A DNA stretch of 64,000 nt, from NCBI RefSeq assembly GCF_003626655.1, contig NZ_RBAN01000002.1, forward strand, positions 124,001 to 188,000, in the 5' to 3' direction. Positions 1 to 8,225 of the stretch are shown here, in pieces; the stretch's first letter is position 1, and each line of letters starts with the position of its first letter. Below the pieces are notes generated by a model. That model saw nothing but the letters and a program-made list of their open reading frames with translations. It searched no databases and had not been told where the DNA came from. This DNA comes from Micromonospora costi. Its GTDB lineage: Bacteria; Actinomycetota; Actinomycetes; Mycobacteriales; Micromonosporaceae. The translations under genes were made by a program, and so were the position numbers.

Positions 1-363
1 GCGTTCCCAGAGAGCAGAGCCGCCATCCGAGTCGGGAACGGGAGCTGTGGCCTGGAAGACAACGGCTGGTAGATGGGTCCCGTTCGGTTCTTGTTTCAAT
101 GACGAGCGACGCCGCCAGCGCAGCTCGGCGACACGGTCGTATTCGCCGACGAGCAGGCCCCCGGTGTGCAGCACTGCGTCGCAGCGCGACCAGAACGCGC
201 GATCGGGGTACTGGTGGCCGGTTTCGGTATTTGCTACGGAGCTGCGCCCGTACTGAATGAGCCGGGCGAGGCTGTGCTGGGTGTGACCAGCGGCCATGCG
301 CAGTTGGGCGAGCCGACGGCCGAGCGCACGGCGTGCAGTCTCGATCTCGTCGTTTTCGGCCAT
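1..363 (-). CDS. XRE-family helix-turn-helix regulator (partial, cut by window edge)
   Basis: Open reading frame on the minus strand from an ATG at 363 running off the left edge, so the C-terminus is missing. The N-terminus reads as an XRE-type HTH: a helix with RRLAQLRMAAG, then HTQHSLARLI and GRSSVANTETGHQYP, the usual helix 2/helix 3 layout of regulators of the BldB/Scr1 neighbourhood in actinomycetes. The following RAFWSRCDAVLHTGG segment is also typical of this group. Role is inferred as a DNA-binding regulator; target unknown. An inverted repeat TGTCGG-N6-CCGACA at 481-498 lies upstream and could be its site (inference). Confidence 0.72.
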   Translation of the reverse strand, partial: MAENDEIETARRALGRRLAQLRMAAGHTQHSLARLIQYGRSSVANTETGHQYPDRAFWSRCDAVLHTGGLLVGEYDRVAELRWRRRSSLKQEPNGTHLPAVVFQATAPVPDSDGGSALWER

Positions 364-808
364 CGCTGCCAACTCCCGTCCTGTAGACGCTCCCGTGGGC
401 GCAAGCCCCGGCTGCCATCCACGGTAACGGCACATTGGACACGATCACCGTACGCCTTCGTCGTGGTTGTCGATAGAAGCTGTCGGCGGATCCCGACATT
501 TGACCGACATTCACATCACGATGGCCTGGAGGGGCCGCGTGCCCGGGCCGTGTATGACGGGCAAGAGCACCCGCCATCTGTGCAAAATCAGCGGCCTTTC
601 TCGATCTTGGCCACACCATCCAAGGCCTTACACGTGCCGCAGCGAGCGCTCCGTGTCGGCCTGTTGTCACTATCACGCCGGTCTACTTACCGACATCAGG
701 GTCGATCGCATTGAGTGCGGTGGTGCCGGCTGGCGTCGCCCAGACCAATAGCAGCCGGTGTTGTGGCTTCTTTAAGTGCCGAGTATCAGCTTCCCGAGAG
801 GTGTATTT
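364..808. other. Intergenic, no gene; one inverted repeat
   Basis: No convincing coding region between the divergent XRE gene and the permease. The inverted repeat TGTCGG-N6-CCGACA at 481-498 is the only ordered element seen. A purine-rich GAGAGG at about 796-801 is the ribosome binding site of the permease. Confidence 0.5.
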
Positions 809-2215
809 ATGTACGACCACGAGCTGTCGCGCTATGGCTACCAGCAGGAGCTGAGCCGGCAGCTGAGATTCCGGGACCTAGTGGCCTATGGGCTGGTGTA
901 CATGGTGCCGATCGCGCCGATGGCGATCTTCGGCAGCGTGTACGGGGGCTCGGGCGGGATGGTGGCTCTGGCGTACGTGATCGGTGTGGTGGCGTTGGTG
1001 TTCACGGCGTTCTCGTATGCGCAGATGGTGCGGGCGTTTCCCATGAGCGGCAGCGTCTACAACTACGCGGGTCGGGGGATCAGCCCGCCGGTCGGGTTCC
1101 TAGCCGGGTGGGTGATCCTGCTCGACTACGTGCTGGTGCCGGGGTTGCTGTATCTGGTGGCGTCGGTGGCGATGCACGCGACCGTGCCGGCGGTGCCGGT
1201 GTGGGCGTGGCTGCTCGGGTTCGTCGTGGTCAACACGCTGGTGAACTCGGTCGGGATCCGCATGACCGCGATGGTCACCCGCGTGATGCTGATCGGCGAG
1301 CTGCTCGTCCTGGCGGTCTTCCTCGCCGTCGCCGGCTGGGCGCTCGCGTCGGGCAAGGGCCGGTTCAGTTGGGAGGCGTTCTACAACCCGGACACCTTCA
1401 CCTGGTCGGTGGTGGCGGGAGCGGTGTGCATCGCCGTGCTCAGCTTCCTGGGTTTCGATGGCATCAGCATGCTCGCCGAGGAGGCCAAGGGCGGCTCCCG
1501 GCAGATCGGCCGCGCCATGGCCGCCGTGCTGGTCCTGGCGGGGGTGTTGTTCATCGGGCAGACGTGGCTGGCCGCGATGCTCGTCCCAAACCACAACACC
1601 CTCCTGGCTGACGGGGATCCGAACGGCACCGCCTTCTATGACGCCGCGCAGGTCGCCGGCGGGGGCTGGTTGGCGACGGTGTGCGCGGTGGCGACGGCGA
1701 TCGCGTGGGGGCTGCCGAACTCGATGGTCGCCCAGGTCGCCACCAGCCGGTTGCTGTATGCGATGGCCCGGGACCGGCAGCTCCCCCGTTTCTTGGCGAG
1801 GGTGTCGGTGCGCCGGAGTGTGCCGGTCAACGCGACCCTGCTGACCGGGGCGGTGTCCCTCGCGCTGGGTCTGTACATGGCGACCCGGGCGGATGGGATC
1901 ACCGTGTTGTCGTCGCTGATCAACTTCGGGGCGATGGTCGCGTTCCTCGTCCTGCACGTCACGGTGGTGGTGCATCACCTGATCCGCCGCCGTAGTCGGA
2001 ACTGGTGGGCGCATCTGGTGATGCCCGCGGTCGGGTTCGCGATCCTCGCCTACGTCGTGGTCAACGCCAACATCGCCGCGCAACGAGTCGGTCTGGCCTG
2101 GCTCGGGCTCGGCGTCCTGGTCCTCGCCAGCCTGTACGCCGCCGGCCGCCGTCCTACCCTGTCGGGGTTCGCGCCCGCGCAGCCGCAGCGGCGGCGTGAC
2201 ATGGAGCGGGTGTGA
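809..2215 (+). CDS. APC-superfamily amino-acid/amide permease
   Basis: About 468 residues, the usual length for the amino acid-polyamine-organocation family. Around twelve hydrophobic segments start at the VAYGLVYMVPIAPMAIFGSV stretch (helix 1, with the family's unwound Gly-rich region), followed by MSGSVYNYAGRG (helix 3) and the FDGISMLAEEAK segment that follows helix 6. The ATG at 809 is chosen over an upstream in-frame start at 776 because GAGAGG sits just before it and the protein then begins directly with the short cytoplasmic lead. The gene overlaps the next gene, an acetamidase/formamidase, by four bases (GTGA), so it probably imports a short amide or a nitrogen compound for that enzyme (inference). 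Substrate cannot be read from sequence. Confidence 0.88.
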   Translation: MYDHELSRYGYQQELSRQLRFRDLVAYGLVYMVPIAPMAIFGSVYGGSGGMVALAYVIGVVALVFTAFSYAQMVRAFPMSGSVYNYAGRGISPPVGFLAGWVILLDYVLVPGLLYLVASVAMHATVPAVPVWAWLLGFVVVNTLVNSVGIRMTAMVTRVMLIGELLVLAVFLAVAGWALASGKGRFSWEAFYNPDTFTWSVVAGAVCIAVLSFLGFDGISMLAEEAKGGSRQIGRAMAAVLVLAGVLFIGQTWLAAMLVPNHNTLLADGDPNGTAFYDAAQVAGGGWLATVCAVATAIAWGLPNSMVAQVATSRLLYAMARDRQLPRFLARVSVRRSVPVNATLLTGAVSLALGLYMATRADGITVLSSLINFGAMVAFLVLHVTVVVHHLIRRRSRNWWAHLVMPAVGFAILAYVVVNANIAAQRVGLAWLGLGVLVLASLYAAGRRPTLSGFAPAQPQRRRDMERV

Positions 2216-3225
2216 CCGGCATGGAGAAAATCGTGTACCGGCCGGCGCGGGACGAGTTCGCGTACACCTTCGGTGGGCGGATGCCGGTCGCCCATGTGCG
2301 CTCCGGTGAACTGCTGCAGGTGGTCACCGAGGACTGTTTCGGCGGCCTCGTCCGCGGGCCGGCGGACCTGCCGTCGCAGGTGTGCCGCATGCCCTACCTC
2401 AACCCCGTCTCGGGGCCGTTCTTCGTCGAAGACGCCGAACCCGGTGACACCCTCGCCGTGCACGTCATCTCGATCGAGCCCCGCCGGGACTGGGGTGTCT
2501 CAGCCACGTTCCCGCACTTCGGCGCCCTCACCTCCACCGCGCACACCGCCACCCTGCAACCACCGCTTCAGGAGCGGGTGTGGGTGTACGAGGTCGACAA
2601 GACCGCTGGGACCGTCCGCTACCGGGCCACCGCCGGCGACCACAGCGTGGACCTGCCGCTGGAGCCGATGATCGGCACCATCGGCGTCGCGCCGGGCGGG
2701 TTCGAGGCCCGCTCCACGATCGTCCCCGACACCCACGGCGGCAACATCGACACCCCGCACCTACGCGCCGGCGCCACCCTCTACCTCGGCGTGAACATGC
2801 ACGGCGCGATGCTCGCCCTCGGTGACGGGCACGCCCGCCAAGGCGAGGGCGAAGCGTGCGGTGTCGGCGTGGAGATCGCCACCACCACGACCCTCGCCGT
2901 CGAGGTCATCAAGGGTGTGCCCACGGTGTGGCCGCGGCTCGAAACCGACCACGCCATCATGTCGATCGGCGCTGCGCGTCCCCTCGAGGACGCCTACCGC
3001 ATCGCCCACCGCGACCTGGTCGCCTGGACCGCCGCCCTCACCGGCCTCGACGAGCTGGACGCCTACCAGCTCGTCTCCCAAGCCGCTCGGGCGCCGATCG
3101 GCAACGTCTGCAACCCCAACTACACGATCGCCGCCGCGGTCGACAAGCAGTTCCTCCCCTCCCCCACCACCCCGTACCGCGGCATCCACGACCGGCTGCG
3201 GCAGCTCGCCACCGACCACCGGTAG
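2212..3225 (+). CDS. Acetamidase/formamidase family protein
   Basis: 337 residues matching the FmdA/AmdA family, which hydrolyses formamide or acetamide to ammonia and the acid. Visible family signatures are the FGGLVRGPADLPSQ-type N-terminal segment, PFFVEDAEPGDTLAV, the central HGGNIDTPHL motif and NMHGAMLALGDGHARQGEGE, which carries the metal-binding/active-site residues. The start is the GTG overlapping the permease stop; an ATG nine bases in is an alternative. Coupling with the permease and a GPP34 gene suggests a nitrogen-scavenging operon. Formamide versus acetamide cannot be decided. Confidence 0.9.
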   Translation: MTGMEKIVYRPARDEFAYTFGGRMPVAHVRSGELLQVVTEDCFGGLVRGPADLPSQVCRMPYLNPVSGPFFVEDAEPGDTLAVHVISIEPRRDWGVSATFPHFGALTSTAHTATLQPPLQERVWVYEVDKTAGTVRYRATAGDHSVDLPLEPMIGTIGVAPGGFEARSTIVPDTHGGNIDTPHLRAGATLYLGVNMHGAMLALGDGHARQGEGEACGVGVEIATTTTLAVEVIKGVPTVWPRLETDHAIMSIGAARPLEDAYRIAHRDLVAWTAALTGLDELDAYQLVSQAARAPIGNVCNPNYTIAAAVDKQFLPSPTTPYRGIHDRLRQLATDHR

Positions 3226-3234
3226 GAGGCGGAC

Positions 3235-3909
3235 GTGACCTCGATACCCCGGCTGCCCCTGCGCGACGAACTGTTCCTCCTCGGCCACGACGACGACACC
3301 GGCCAACCGCACCTGCACCAGCAGGCGCTGGCCGCCGGCCTGGCCGGCGCCGTCCTCATCGACCTGTTCCTCACCGGCCGGATCACCATCACCCCACATG
3401 ACGGACCGATCGGCGAGCAACGACTCCGCCTGCACCACGACCATCCGGTCGGCGACCTCATCACCGACAGCGCCCTCACGGCGATCCGCACCACCCGCAC
3501 AGCCCTCACCGTGCGGACGTGGCTACGCGGCTTCTCCACCGACCTGCACGAACGCACCCGGGCAGGGCTCGTCGCCGCCGGAATCCTGCGGCACACCACC
3601 CGCCGACGCCTCGGCGGGCTCGTCCGCACCGAGGCCTACCTCCCCGCCGACACGAAATGGCCAGTAGTCGCCCGCGCCCGGGTGCGCTACCTCGCCACCG
3701 GCCGCGAAGACCCCGACAACCACACCGCCGCGCTCGCCGGACTCGTCGCAGTACTCGGCCTCACCCCGTACCTCTACCTCGACGACGACACCACCGCACT
3801 CACCGCCCACCTGCGGGCCGTCGCCGGGCAGCACTACCCGCCGGTGCGGGCCATCACCACCGCCGTCGACGCCGCCCTCGGCGACCTCGCCACCGCCACC
3901 TACCGCTAA
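3235..3909 (+). CDS. GPP34-family phosphoprotein (Golgi phosphoprotein 3-like)
   Basis: 224 residues with the actinobacterial GPP34 pattern: an N-terminal LRDELFLLGHDD, a hydrophobic AAGLAGAVLIDLFLTGRI helix, a central domain with GRRRLGG-like basic residues, and a C-terminal RAITTAVDAALGDLATA helix. Eukaryotic GOLPH3 binds PI4P at the Golgi; the role of the many actinobacterial paralogues is not established, though membrane association is likely. It starts nine bases after the amidase, with GGAGG in the gap, so it probably lies in the same transcript. Confidence 0.85.
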   Translation: MTSIPRLPLRDELFLLGHDDDTGQPHLHQQALAAGLAGAVLIDLFLTGRITITPHDGPIGEQRLRLHHDHPVGDLITDSALTAIRTTRTALTVRTWLRGFSTDLHERTRAGLVAAGILRHTTRRRLGGLVRTEAYLPADTKWPVVARARVRYLATGREDPDNHTAALAGLVAVLGLTPYLYLDDDTTALTAHLRAVAGQHYPPVRAITTAVDAALGDLATATYR

Positions 3910-3934
3910 CCCCGCTACAGGAGACCCACCCGAC

Positions 3935-4591
3935 ATGGACGCTGTTCCGCGTATCCGCGCCGCCCACTGGACCGACAAAGAGCCCGTCGCCGCACTCATC
4001 GCCGACGCCCTGCACACCCACCCCGTCGCCGCCTGGCTCGTCCCCGAACCGGCACCGCGGCGCCGCATCCTCACCGACGTCCTGGCCATCTGGATCGAGC
4101 ACGCCATGTTCTTCGGCGACATCTACCTCACCGACGACCACACCGCCGCCGCAGTCGGCTTCCACCGCTACCGGCCCATCCCCCTACCCGCGAACTACGG
4201 CATCCGGCTCCCCGACGCCGCCGGCGAACACGCCGGCCGCTTCGTCCTCCTCGACCACCTGATGTCGGCGCAGCAACCGACCGAGCCGCACTACCACCTA
4301 GCGTTCCTCGCCGTCGCACCCACCGCCCAGGGCACCGGTCGGGGCACCGCACTGCTCGAGCACCACCGCAGCCGCGTCGACCGCATCGGACTCCCCTCCT
4401 ACGCCACGCCTGTCAGCGACGCCACCACCCTCTACCGTCGCTACGGCTACACTCCCCGCCGCACCGTCACCCTGCCCGGCGGGCCCACAATCCACCCGAT
4501 GCGCCGCAACCTCCCACCGGGCAGCGGCACATGGCCGCTCAACGCCTCCAATATCGACAGCCCAGGGCACTCACAAGACCGCGTCATCTGA
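3935..4591 (+). CDS. GNAT-family N-acetyltransferase
   Basis: 218 residues. The GNAT acetyl-CoA site is visible at LAVAPTAQGTGRGTALLEHH (about residues 126-145; R/Q-x-x-G-x-G/A loop), followed by the YATPVSDATTLYRRYGYTP motif B region. The N-terminal part (AALIADALHTHPVAAWLVPE) is the form seen in actinomycete GNATs of unknown acceptor. An AGGAGA site precedes the ATG, 25 bases after the GPP34 gene. The acceptor substrate cannot be inferred. Confidence 0.85.
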   Translation: MDAVPRIRAAHWTDKEPVAALIADALHTHPVAAWLVPEPAPRRRILTDVLAIWIEHAMFFGDIYLTDDHTAAAVGFHRYRPIPLPANYGIRLPDAAGEHAGRFVLLDHLMSAQQPTEPHYHLAFLAVAPTAQGTGRGTALLEHHRSRVDRIGLPSYATPVSDATTLYRRYGYTPRRTVTLPGGPTIHPMRRNLPPGSGTWPLNASNIDSPGHSQDRVI

Positions 4592-4610
4592 CCTACCACC
4601 CGTGCCCTAC

Positions 4611-4853
4611 TCATGATGCTGGAGGTGCCGTAGCCCCATCCACGCTCAGCTCCCGCCAACGGCCGCCCCCACTCGCTAGCAGCCGCTGAATCATCGCCCG
4701 CGCCTCCGCCTCGGTCTCGAACTCCCACCGCAGCACCTGACCCGTCTCGGAGTCACCGGCCCGCGCGACGACCCGCCAACGGCTTTCATGCGTCAGCCAT
4801 ACGTCCCGGCGGGTAAGCCGCCCCCACACCCCGTTCCACCAGCGCCCTCTCAT
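4611..4853 (-). CDS. Small conserved-looking protein of unknown function
   Basis: 80 residues if started at the ATG at 4853; an upstream in-frame start at 4988 would add 45 residues that look non-coding. Core: RRDVWLTHESRWRVVARAG followed by LRWEFETEAEARAMIQRLL, which reads as a small beta-strand plus helix unit of the kind annotated as hypothetical in many actinomycetes. It converges on the GNAT gene, 20 bases apart. Function unknown. Confidence 0.6.
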   Translation of the reverse strand: MRGRWWNGVWGRLTRRDVWLTHESRWRVVARAGDSETGQVLRWEFETEAEARAMIQRLLASGGGRWRELSVDGATAPPAS

Positions 4854-5260
4854 TTCGGCCACCACGGCATCGTACGCATGTTCGAAAGAAAGTGATCGAA
4901 TCGCCGAAGACGGCTTCGGCGGACTTAGGCAGGTGCGGCGAGGGTCCGGATTCTGCAACACCCGGCCGAGTCGTCCGGTTGCGATCAACCCAACGATTCC
5001 GCCGCCAATTCACGCAGGCGTCGACTTCACAGCGTCCAAAGTAGCCATCTAGTCTGCTTCGCCCGCGGTCGGTGAACAGCAACGGGTCGCGGCGGAGCCT
5101 TCAGCCGCAGCGGGTGGCCCAGGCGGCCCTGAACCCCACACGGTCGGGGTCCGACGCGGGGTCTATCTGCTCCCAGACTGCTCCCGAGGTAACGGGCACC
5201 AATAGGAAAGCCCATTACCGACATTCTCGGCAACGGGCTTTCGACCTGCATATATAGGTT
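4854..5260. other. Intergenic, no gene recognised
   Basis: Only short overlapping reading frames on both strands and no family signature. This is the chromosomal flank left of the tRNA-Val fragment. Confidence 0.4.
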
Positions 5261-5304
5261 GTGGGCGATACTGGGATCGAACCAGTGACCTCTTCGGTGT
5301 GAAC
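5261..5304 (-). tRNA. 3' fragment of tRNA-Val (anticodon CAC); probable integration (att) site
   Basis: Read on the minus strand, these 44 bases are the 3' half of a tRNA-Val: anticodon loop TTCACAC (anticodon CAC), anticodon stem 3' arm CGAAG, variable loop, T arm with GGTTCGATCCC, and acceptor 3' arm ATCGCCCAC. Homology stops abruptly beyond 5304, and no D arm or 5' acceptor arm follows. A tRNA 3'-end copy is what tyrosine-integrase elements leave at one end. From the orientation, the element lies to the right (above 5304) and old chromosome to the left. No intact tRNA-Val was found in the window. Confidence 0.8.
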
Positions 5305-5340
5305 TCTCGGCGAGCCGGTCGGATCGGGCTTGATGCGAGG

Positions 5341-5649
5341 TCAAACGGCCTGCTGACGCGCTTCTCGGCTCGGTTCGGCTGGCATGGTTGCTGTACTTCG
5401 CTGCTGTACTGCTGGCATGGGCTGGTCGGCCGCCCTGGTCCAGCCGAGGAAGCGGCGGTGCAGCACGCCGGCCGGTGTCCAGGGCATGTCCTCGGTGGCT
5501 TGGACGAGGTAGGAGCCGAGGTAGAGGGCCGGCGACACCGGGGCGTCGGCATACTCGGCCCGCAGCTCCCGCTTCCGCGTCGGGCAGGGCCAGGGTAGGT
5601 CGCAGCCTCCGCAGCTCCAGATCGGCATGACCGGGCCATGGGTGGTCAC
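5341..5649 (-). CDS. Small CxxC protein of the type often named flavin reductase in actinomycete integrative elements
   Basis: 102 residues from a GTG at 5649. The N-terminus has PIWSCGGCDLPWPCPTRKR, a CxxC plus a further Cys, and then SLYLGSYLVQATEDMPW-like helical sequence and LHRRFLGWTR. Databases often label such proteins flavin reductase, but no flavin-binding motif is visible, so the enzymatic name is doubtful. It is translationally coupled (GTGA overlap) to the 59-aa gene upstream and lies next to the tRNA-Val fragment, consistent with the regulatory module of an AICE-type integrative element. The sequence after TRAADQP is low-quality and may be read-through. Confidence 0.65.
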   Translation of the reverse strand: MTTHGPVMPIWSCGGCDLPWPCPTRKRELRAEYADAPVSPALYLGSYLVQATEDMPWTPAGVLHRRFLGWTRAADQPMPAVQQRSTATMPAEPSREARQQAV

Positions 5650-5825
5650 CGCACACCCTCCAGGAACCGAGTAGTGATCGTCCGAGCCTGCCGGCTGGTC
5701 GCCCAATCCACCTGCCAGCACGGGTACGGCGCCAGCCGCGACCACCACACCCGGCAGCCGACGCACATGCCGTCGATCCCTCGGACGTGCACCGCGAGGA
5801 TCGCCTGGTCCTGCCCGCTACTCAC
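5646..5825 (-). CDS. Small cysteine-containing protein, 59 aa, middle gene of a coupled trio
   Basis: A GTG at 5825 overlaps the stop of the upstream 61-aa gene by four bases (GTGA), and its own stop overlaps the GTG of the downstream CxxC gene by four bases. The product contains GMCVGCRVWWSRLAPYPCWQ (CxxC plus a further Cys) and ends RTITTRFLEGVR. The two perfect overlaps and the family-like cysteine layout argue that it is translated. Function unknown; it is too short and GTG-started for many gene callers. Confidence 0.65.
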   Translation of the reverse strand: MSSGQDQAILAVHVRGIDGMCVGCRVWWSRLAPYPCWQVDWATSRQARTITTRFLEGVR

Positions 5826-6007
5826 TGCTCACCCTCCTGCGGCCAGTGGCCACGATTGATCGGAATCCGGTGCCGGGTGCGACACGGCAGCTCGGCACCG
5901 CAGCGGCAGACCCGCCGCCACCGCCGCCAGCACCACACCGGCCGATGCCGCCTCGCGAGAGTCATCGCTGCGGCGAGCAGGTATTCCTCGTACGAGACAC
6001 GCCGCAC
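5822..6007 (-). CDS. Small basic cysteine protein, 61 aa, first gene of the coupled trio
   Basis: Starts at 6007 (ATG), or at an internal GTG giving VSYEEYLLAAAMTLARRH. Contains VWCWRRWRRVCRCGAELPCR and ends INRGHWPQEGEQ. Three cysteines and a strongly basic middle suggest a small nucleic-acid or zinc-binding protein. It is transcribed away from the GntR gene and shares a 145-base divergent promoter region with it. This trio plus GntR is a layout I associate with actinomycete integrative elements (inference from memory). Confidence 0.62.
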   Translation of the reverse strand: MRRVSYEEYLLAAAMTLARRHRPVWCWRRWRRVCRCGAELPCRTRHRIPINRGHWPQEGEQ

Positions 6008-6151
6008 CGGACCTCCAATCGGGCCTCGTCGACGGCACGGCGGCCGGGCCTTCGCTGGTCATCCGACCGCCGCACCTGCCCAGCCACCGTACATACGTAG
6101 GACTGTAGATACAATAACCTGTAGAACTGTTGGACACGTAGCGTCACATTC

Positions 6152-6553
6152 GTGATCGACCCCAGCGCGGATCGTGCAGTGTTTCGGCAGCTCGCCGACC
6201 TACTGCGTGACCGGATCACGTCCGGCGACCTCGCGCCCGGCGCGTCGCTGCCCAGCGAGCTGCGACTGGCTCAGGAGTATGGGCTGAGCCGGACAAGCGT
6301 CCGGCAGGCCATCTCCCTCCTCCGGTCGGAAGGGCTCGTGATCGTCCAACCCCCGCGCGGCACCTTCGTCCGTAGCATCGAACCGACCGAGACGGTGACC
6401 TTACACAAGGGCGACACCGCCTCAGCCCGGATGCCCACACCTGCCGAGCGCAAGGAGCTGGACATCGGCGAAGGGATCCCCGTCCTGGTGGTCTTCCGCG
6501 CCGACGGCTCCCGCGAGGTGTATCCCGCCGACCGCATCCGCGTCGGCCGCTGA
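6152..6553 (+). CDS. GntR-family transcriptional regulator (short, HTH plus small tail)
   Basis: 133 residues from GTG 6152. The winged helix is clear: FRQLADLLRDRITSGDLAPG, LPSELRLAQEYGLSRTSVRQ and AISLLRSEGLVIVQPPRGTFV. Only about 55 residues follow, ending VYPADRIRVGR, so the usual UTRA/FCD effector domain is missing or reduced to one strand. Short GntR proteins of this kind (compare pSAM2 Pra/KorSA-type control) regulate actinomycete integrative elements. It is divergent from the small-gene trio. Confidence 0.85.
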   Translation: MIDPSADRAVFRQLADLLRDRITSGDLAPGASLPSELRLAQEYGLSRTSVRQAISLLRSEGLVIVQPPRGTFVRSIEPTETVTLHKGDTASARMPTPAERKELDIGEGIPVLVVFRADGSREVYPADRIRVGR

Positions 6554-6701
6554 TCTACGCATTACGAGTCAGCCGCTCGGCGCTGGTCCACCGCCTGGTC
6601 CTCCTGCCCAACCGGGTGTCCCGGTCCGTCATCGTCCGCCGACGATCGCTGGTTTGGCTGCTCGGCCCCATCAACCAATCGACCTCCCTGTCTTCACCTG
6701 A

Positions 6702-7607
6702 TCACTGCCTCCGGTCGGTCAGAAGCTTGATCAGTCGATCGCCCCGTTCGATAAGTTGATCCACCGCATGCAGCGTGCGTCGGAGTTCACGCAGATTGCC
6801 CAGCGCACATTCGGGTGCGCCATGCGCGATCACCGGCCGGGTGTCCATATCCGCGTCACCTGGCTCCGATACGTCTGAGGTCCAGTACGGCGACGTTGGA
6901 AACGGCTCCTCGACCTCGTCCAGGCCCTGCAACAGATCGTCGAGATCGTTCATCGCGTCAACCAGCAACCGGGCGGCCGAAGTCAACTCCGGATCATCGA
7001 CCGCCAGACGCGGGAGCAGGACATTTGCTATCCGACGCTGCAAGGCCCTCCGCTCCGTGTCTAGTCCTGCCGGCCACAGCTGCAACCAGACCCCGAGGAC
7101 ATCACCCAAGGCTTCGTCGCAGCCGTCCGGCAACTCCCATCGAGCGTCCGCGGTGCCGCGTACCTCACCCGGCTGCGCCTCGTCCTGGAGGTGCAGAGCT
7201 TCCCAGACACTCTCGGCCCTTGTGATCACAGCTTCTGGATCTAGGACGCCATTGGGGTGATCGTCGAATCGACGCATGCACAGAAGTAGTTCACGGAGAT
7301 CGGACCACTTCTGGCCGATGGCTTGCGCGAGTTCGGCCGCGACACTGGTCCACCGTTGCTGGCGTCGCCGGGACAACAGCCGGTCGACGACGCCGTACAC
7401 GACGAAGATCTCCGCTGGTACGAGAGCGGCCCCGGCCACGATGTTGGCAGTCACCGGCATCTGCTCGGCGAAGGTGGGCTTGATCCAGTCGAGCAGACAC
7501 CCCATGGCGAGGGCCGCCGCAGCGCCCGTCCCGGCCAGCAAGGTCGTCCACGAGGGGCGCCATGACACGCCGACAGGGTACGAGGCCAGCGCCACGCATC
7601 GCACCAC
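6702..7607 (-). CDS. Membrane protein of unknown function with two N-terminal TM helices
   Basis: The frame is open up to 7850, but the first ~80 residues (7608-7850) read as a separate module shared with 11389-11530 (see the repeat). The likely start is therefore one of the GTGs at 7602-7607. The protein has two hydrophobic helices (LLAGTGAAAALAMGCLLDWI and TANIVAGAALVPAEIFVVYG) and then a long soluble, acidic and helical region (SVAAELAQAIGQKWSDLREL ... LRRTLHAVDQLIERGDRLIK). No family recognised. The layout, two TM helices followed by a cytoplasmic helical part, is common for uncharacterised proteins on mobile elements. Confidence 0.6.
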   Translation of the reverse strand: MVRCVALASYPVGVSWRPSWTTLLAGTGAAAALAMGCLLDWIKPTFAEQMPVTANIVAGAALVPAEIFVVYGVVDRLLSRRRQQRWTSVAAELAQAIGQKWSDLRELLLCMRRFDDHPNGVLDPEAVITRAESVWEALHLQDEAQPGEVRGTADARWELPDGCDEALGDVLGVWLQLWPAGLDTERRALQRRIANVLLPRLAVDDPELTSAARLLVDAMNDLDDLLQGLDEVEEPFPTSPYWTSDVSEPGDADMDTRPVIAHGAPECALGNLRELRRTLHAVDQLIERGDRLIKLLTDRRQ

Positions 7608-7620
7608 GCCCGGTACCGAC

Positions 7621-7760
7621 GACTCGCTTACAAGTTCTGGGCGCTCTGTCCGGCCCGGTCCGCGCACGTCTCTGACGTCGGGCGTTGATCCGCCGCGGGC
7701 TGGCTTCGGCTCGCGCTGTTCGGCCCCGTTGCTGTCACCGTTGCTGTCGACAGCAGCAGG
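7621..7760 (-). repeat. Repeat A: diverged coding module shared with 11389-11530
   Basis: On the minus strand both copies encode, without a gap, a module starting AVDS-GDSN and ending RPEL-SE with the same length between (about 46 codons); copy A begins AVDSNGDSNG and ends RTERPELVSES. Conservation is in the reading frame rather than base by base, so this was coding sequence. The acidic, Gly/Ser-rich style resembles C-terminal tails of actinomycete tyrosine integrases, but that identification is inference. Confidence 0.5.
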
Positions 7761-7943
7761 GCTGACTGCTTCGGTGTGAACGCCGTCGCGGTGCATCGTC
7801 TGTTGCCGTCGGCCGTCATTCCATGCCGACCAGCTCGGCCGCCGCACCACCTGCTGCCGTCAGTTGTCGTCCGCACGTGGCACGTTCGATGCCTCGACGC
7901 TGCTTTCGGTGCCGGGTTCGGCCAACACTGTCATTGCGGTTGC

Positions 7944-7992
7944 CACCGAGAAGTAAGAAGCGGCCCGCCGGGCAACTTCTCGGTGGGCCGCT
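7944..7992 (-). terminator. Hairpin terminator downstream of the 57-aa zinc protein gene
   Basis: On the minus strand an 11-bp stem AGCGGCCCACC/GGCGGGCCGCT (7992-7982 with 7969-7959) is followed by TCTTACTTCT. A second, perfect 11-bp repeat (CACCGAGAAGT at 7944-7954, ACTTCTCGGTG at 7975-7985) overlaps the first stem, so the two hairpins are mutually exclusive. Confidence 0.6.
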
Positions 7993-8007
7993 GTGAGCGT
8001 CGTGCGG

Positions 8008-8181
8008 TTAGCGTAGCCGCCTTGCGGGCCCCGACTTGGCCTGCTGCTCCTGCAAGATCCGCTCCATAATCGCATCAATGCCCGGTGCCACCTGGTTCAG
8101 GGCCTCGTGCCAGCGCCTGTGCTTGGCTATGCTGAGCACTGCGGCACCACACTGCCCGCACTCGTCCAGTTCATCCGTCAT
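8008..8181 (-). CDS. Small putative zinc-binding protein, 57 aa
   Basis: The ATG at 8181 gives MTDELDECGQCGAAVLSIAK then HRRWHEAL; an upstream start at 8211 is possible. CGQC followed by H-x3-H is a compact Zn-ribbon or zinc-finger pattern seen in short proteins of actinophages and integrative elements. The C-terminal helix runs VAPGIDAIMERILQEQQAK. Function unknown; a DNA-binding or adaptor role is inference. Confidence 0.6.
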   Translation of the reverse strand: MTDELDECGQCGAAVLSIAKHRRWHEALNQVAPGIDAIMERILQEQQAKSGPARRLR

Positions 8182-8225
8182 GGGTTCCACGCTAACGGCG
8201 GCCTGCGACACTACCCGCCCCCGCT

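Noticed and set aside
364..808. Riboswitch upstream of the permease/amidase operon
   Set aside because: No recognisable guanidine or other aptamer consensus; only a simple inverted repeat was found.
7770..7781. 12-nt match (TTCGGTGTGAAC) to the tRNA-Val fragment, possible second att site
   Set aside because: The adjoining T arm and acceptor sequence are absent; 12 nt alone may be chance or coding coincidence.
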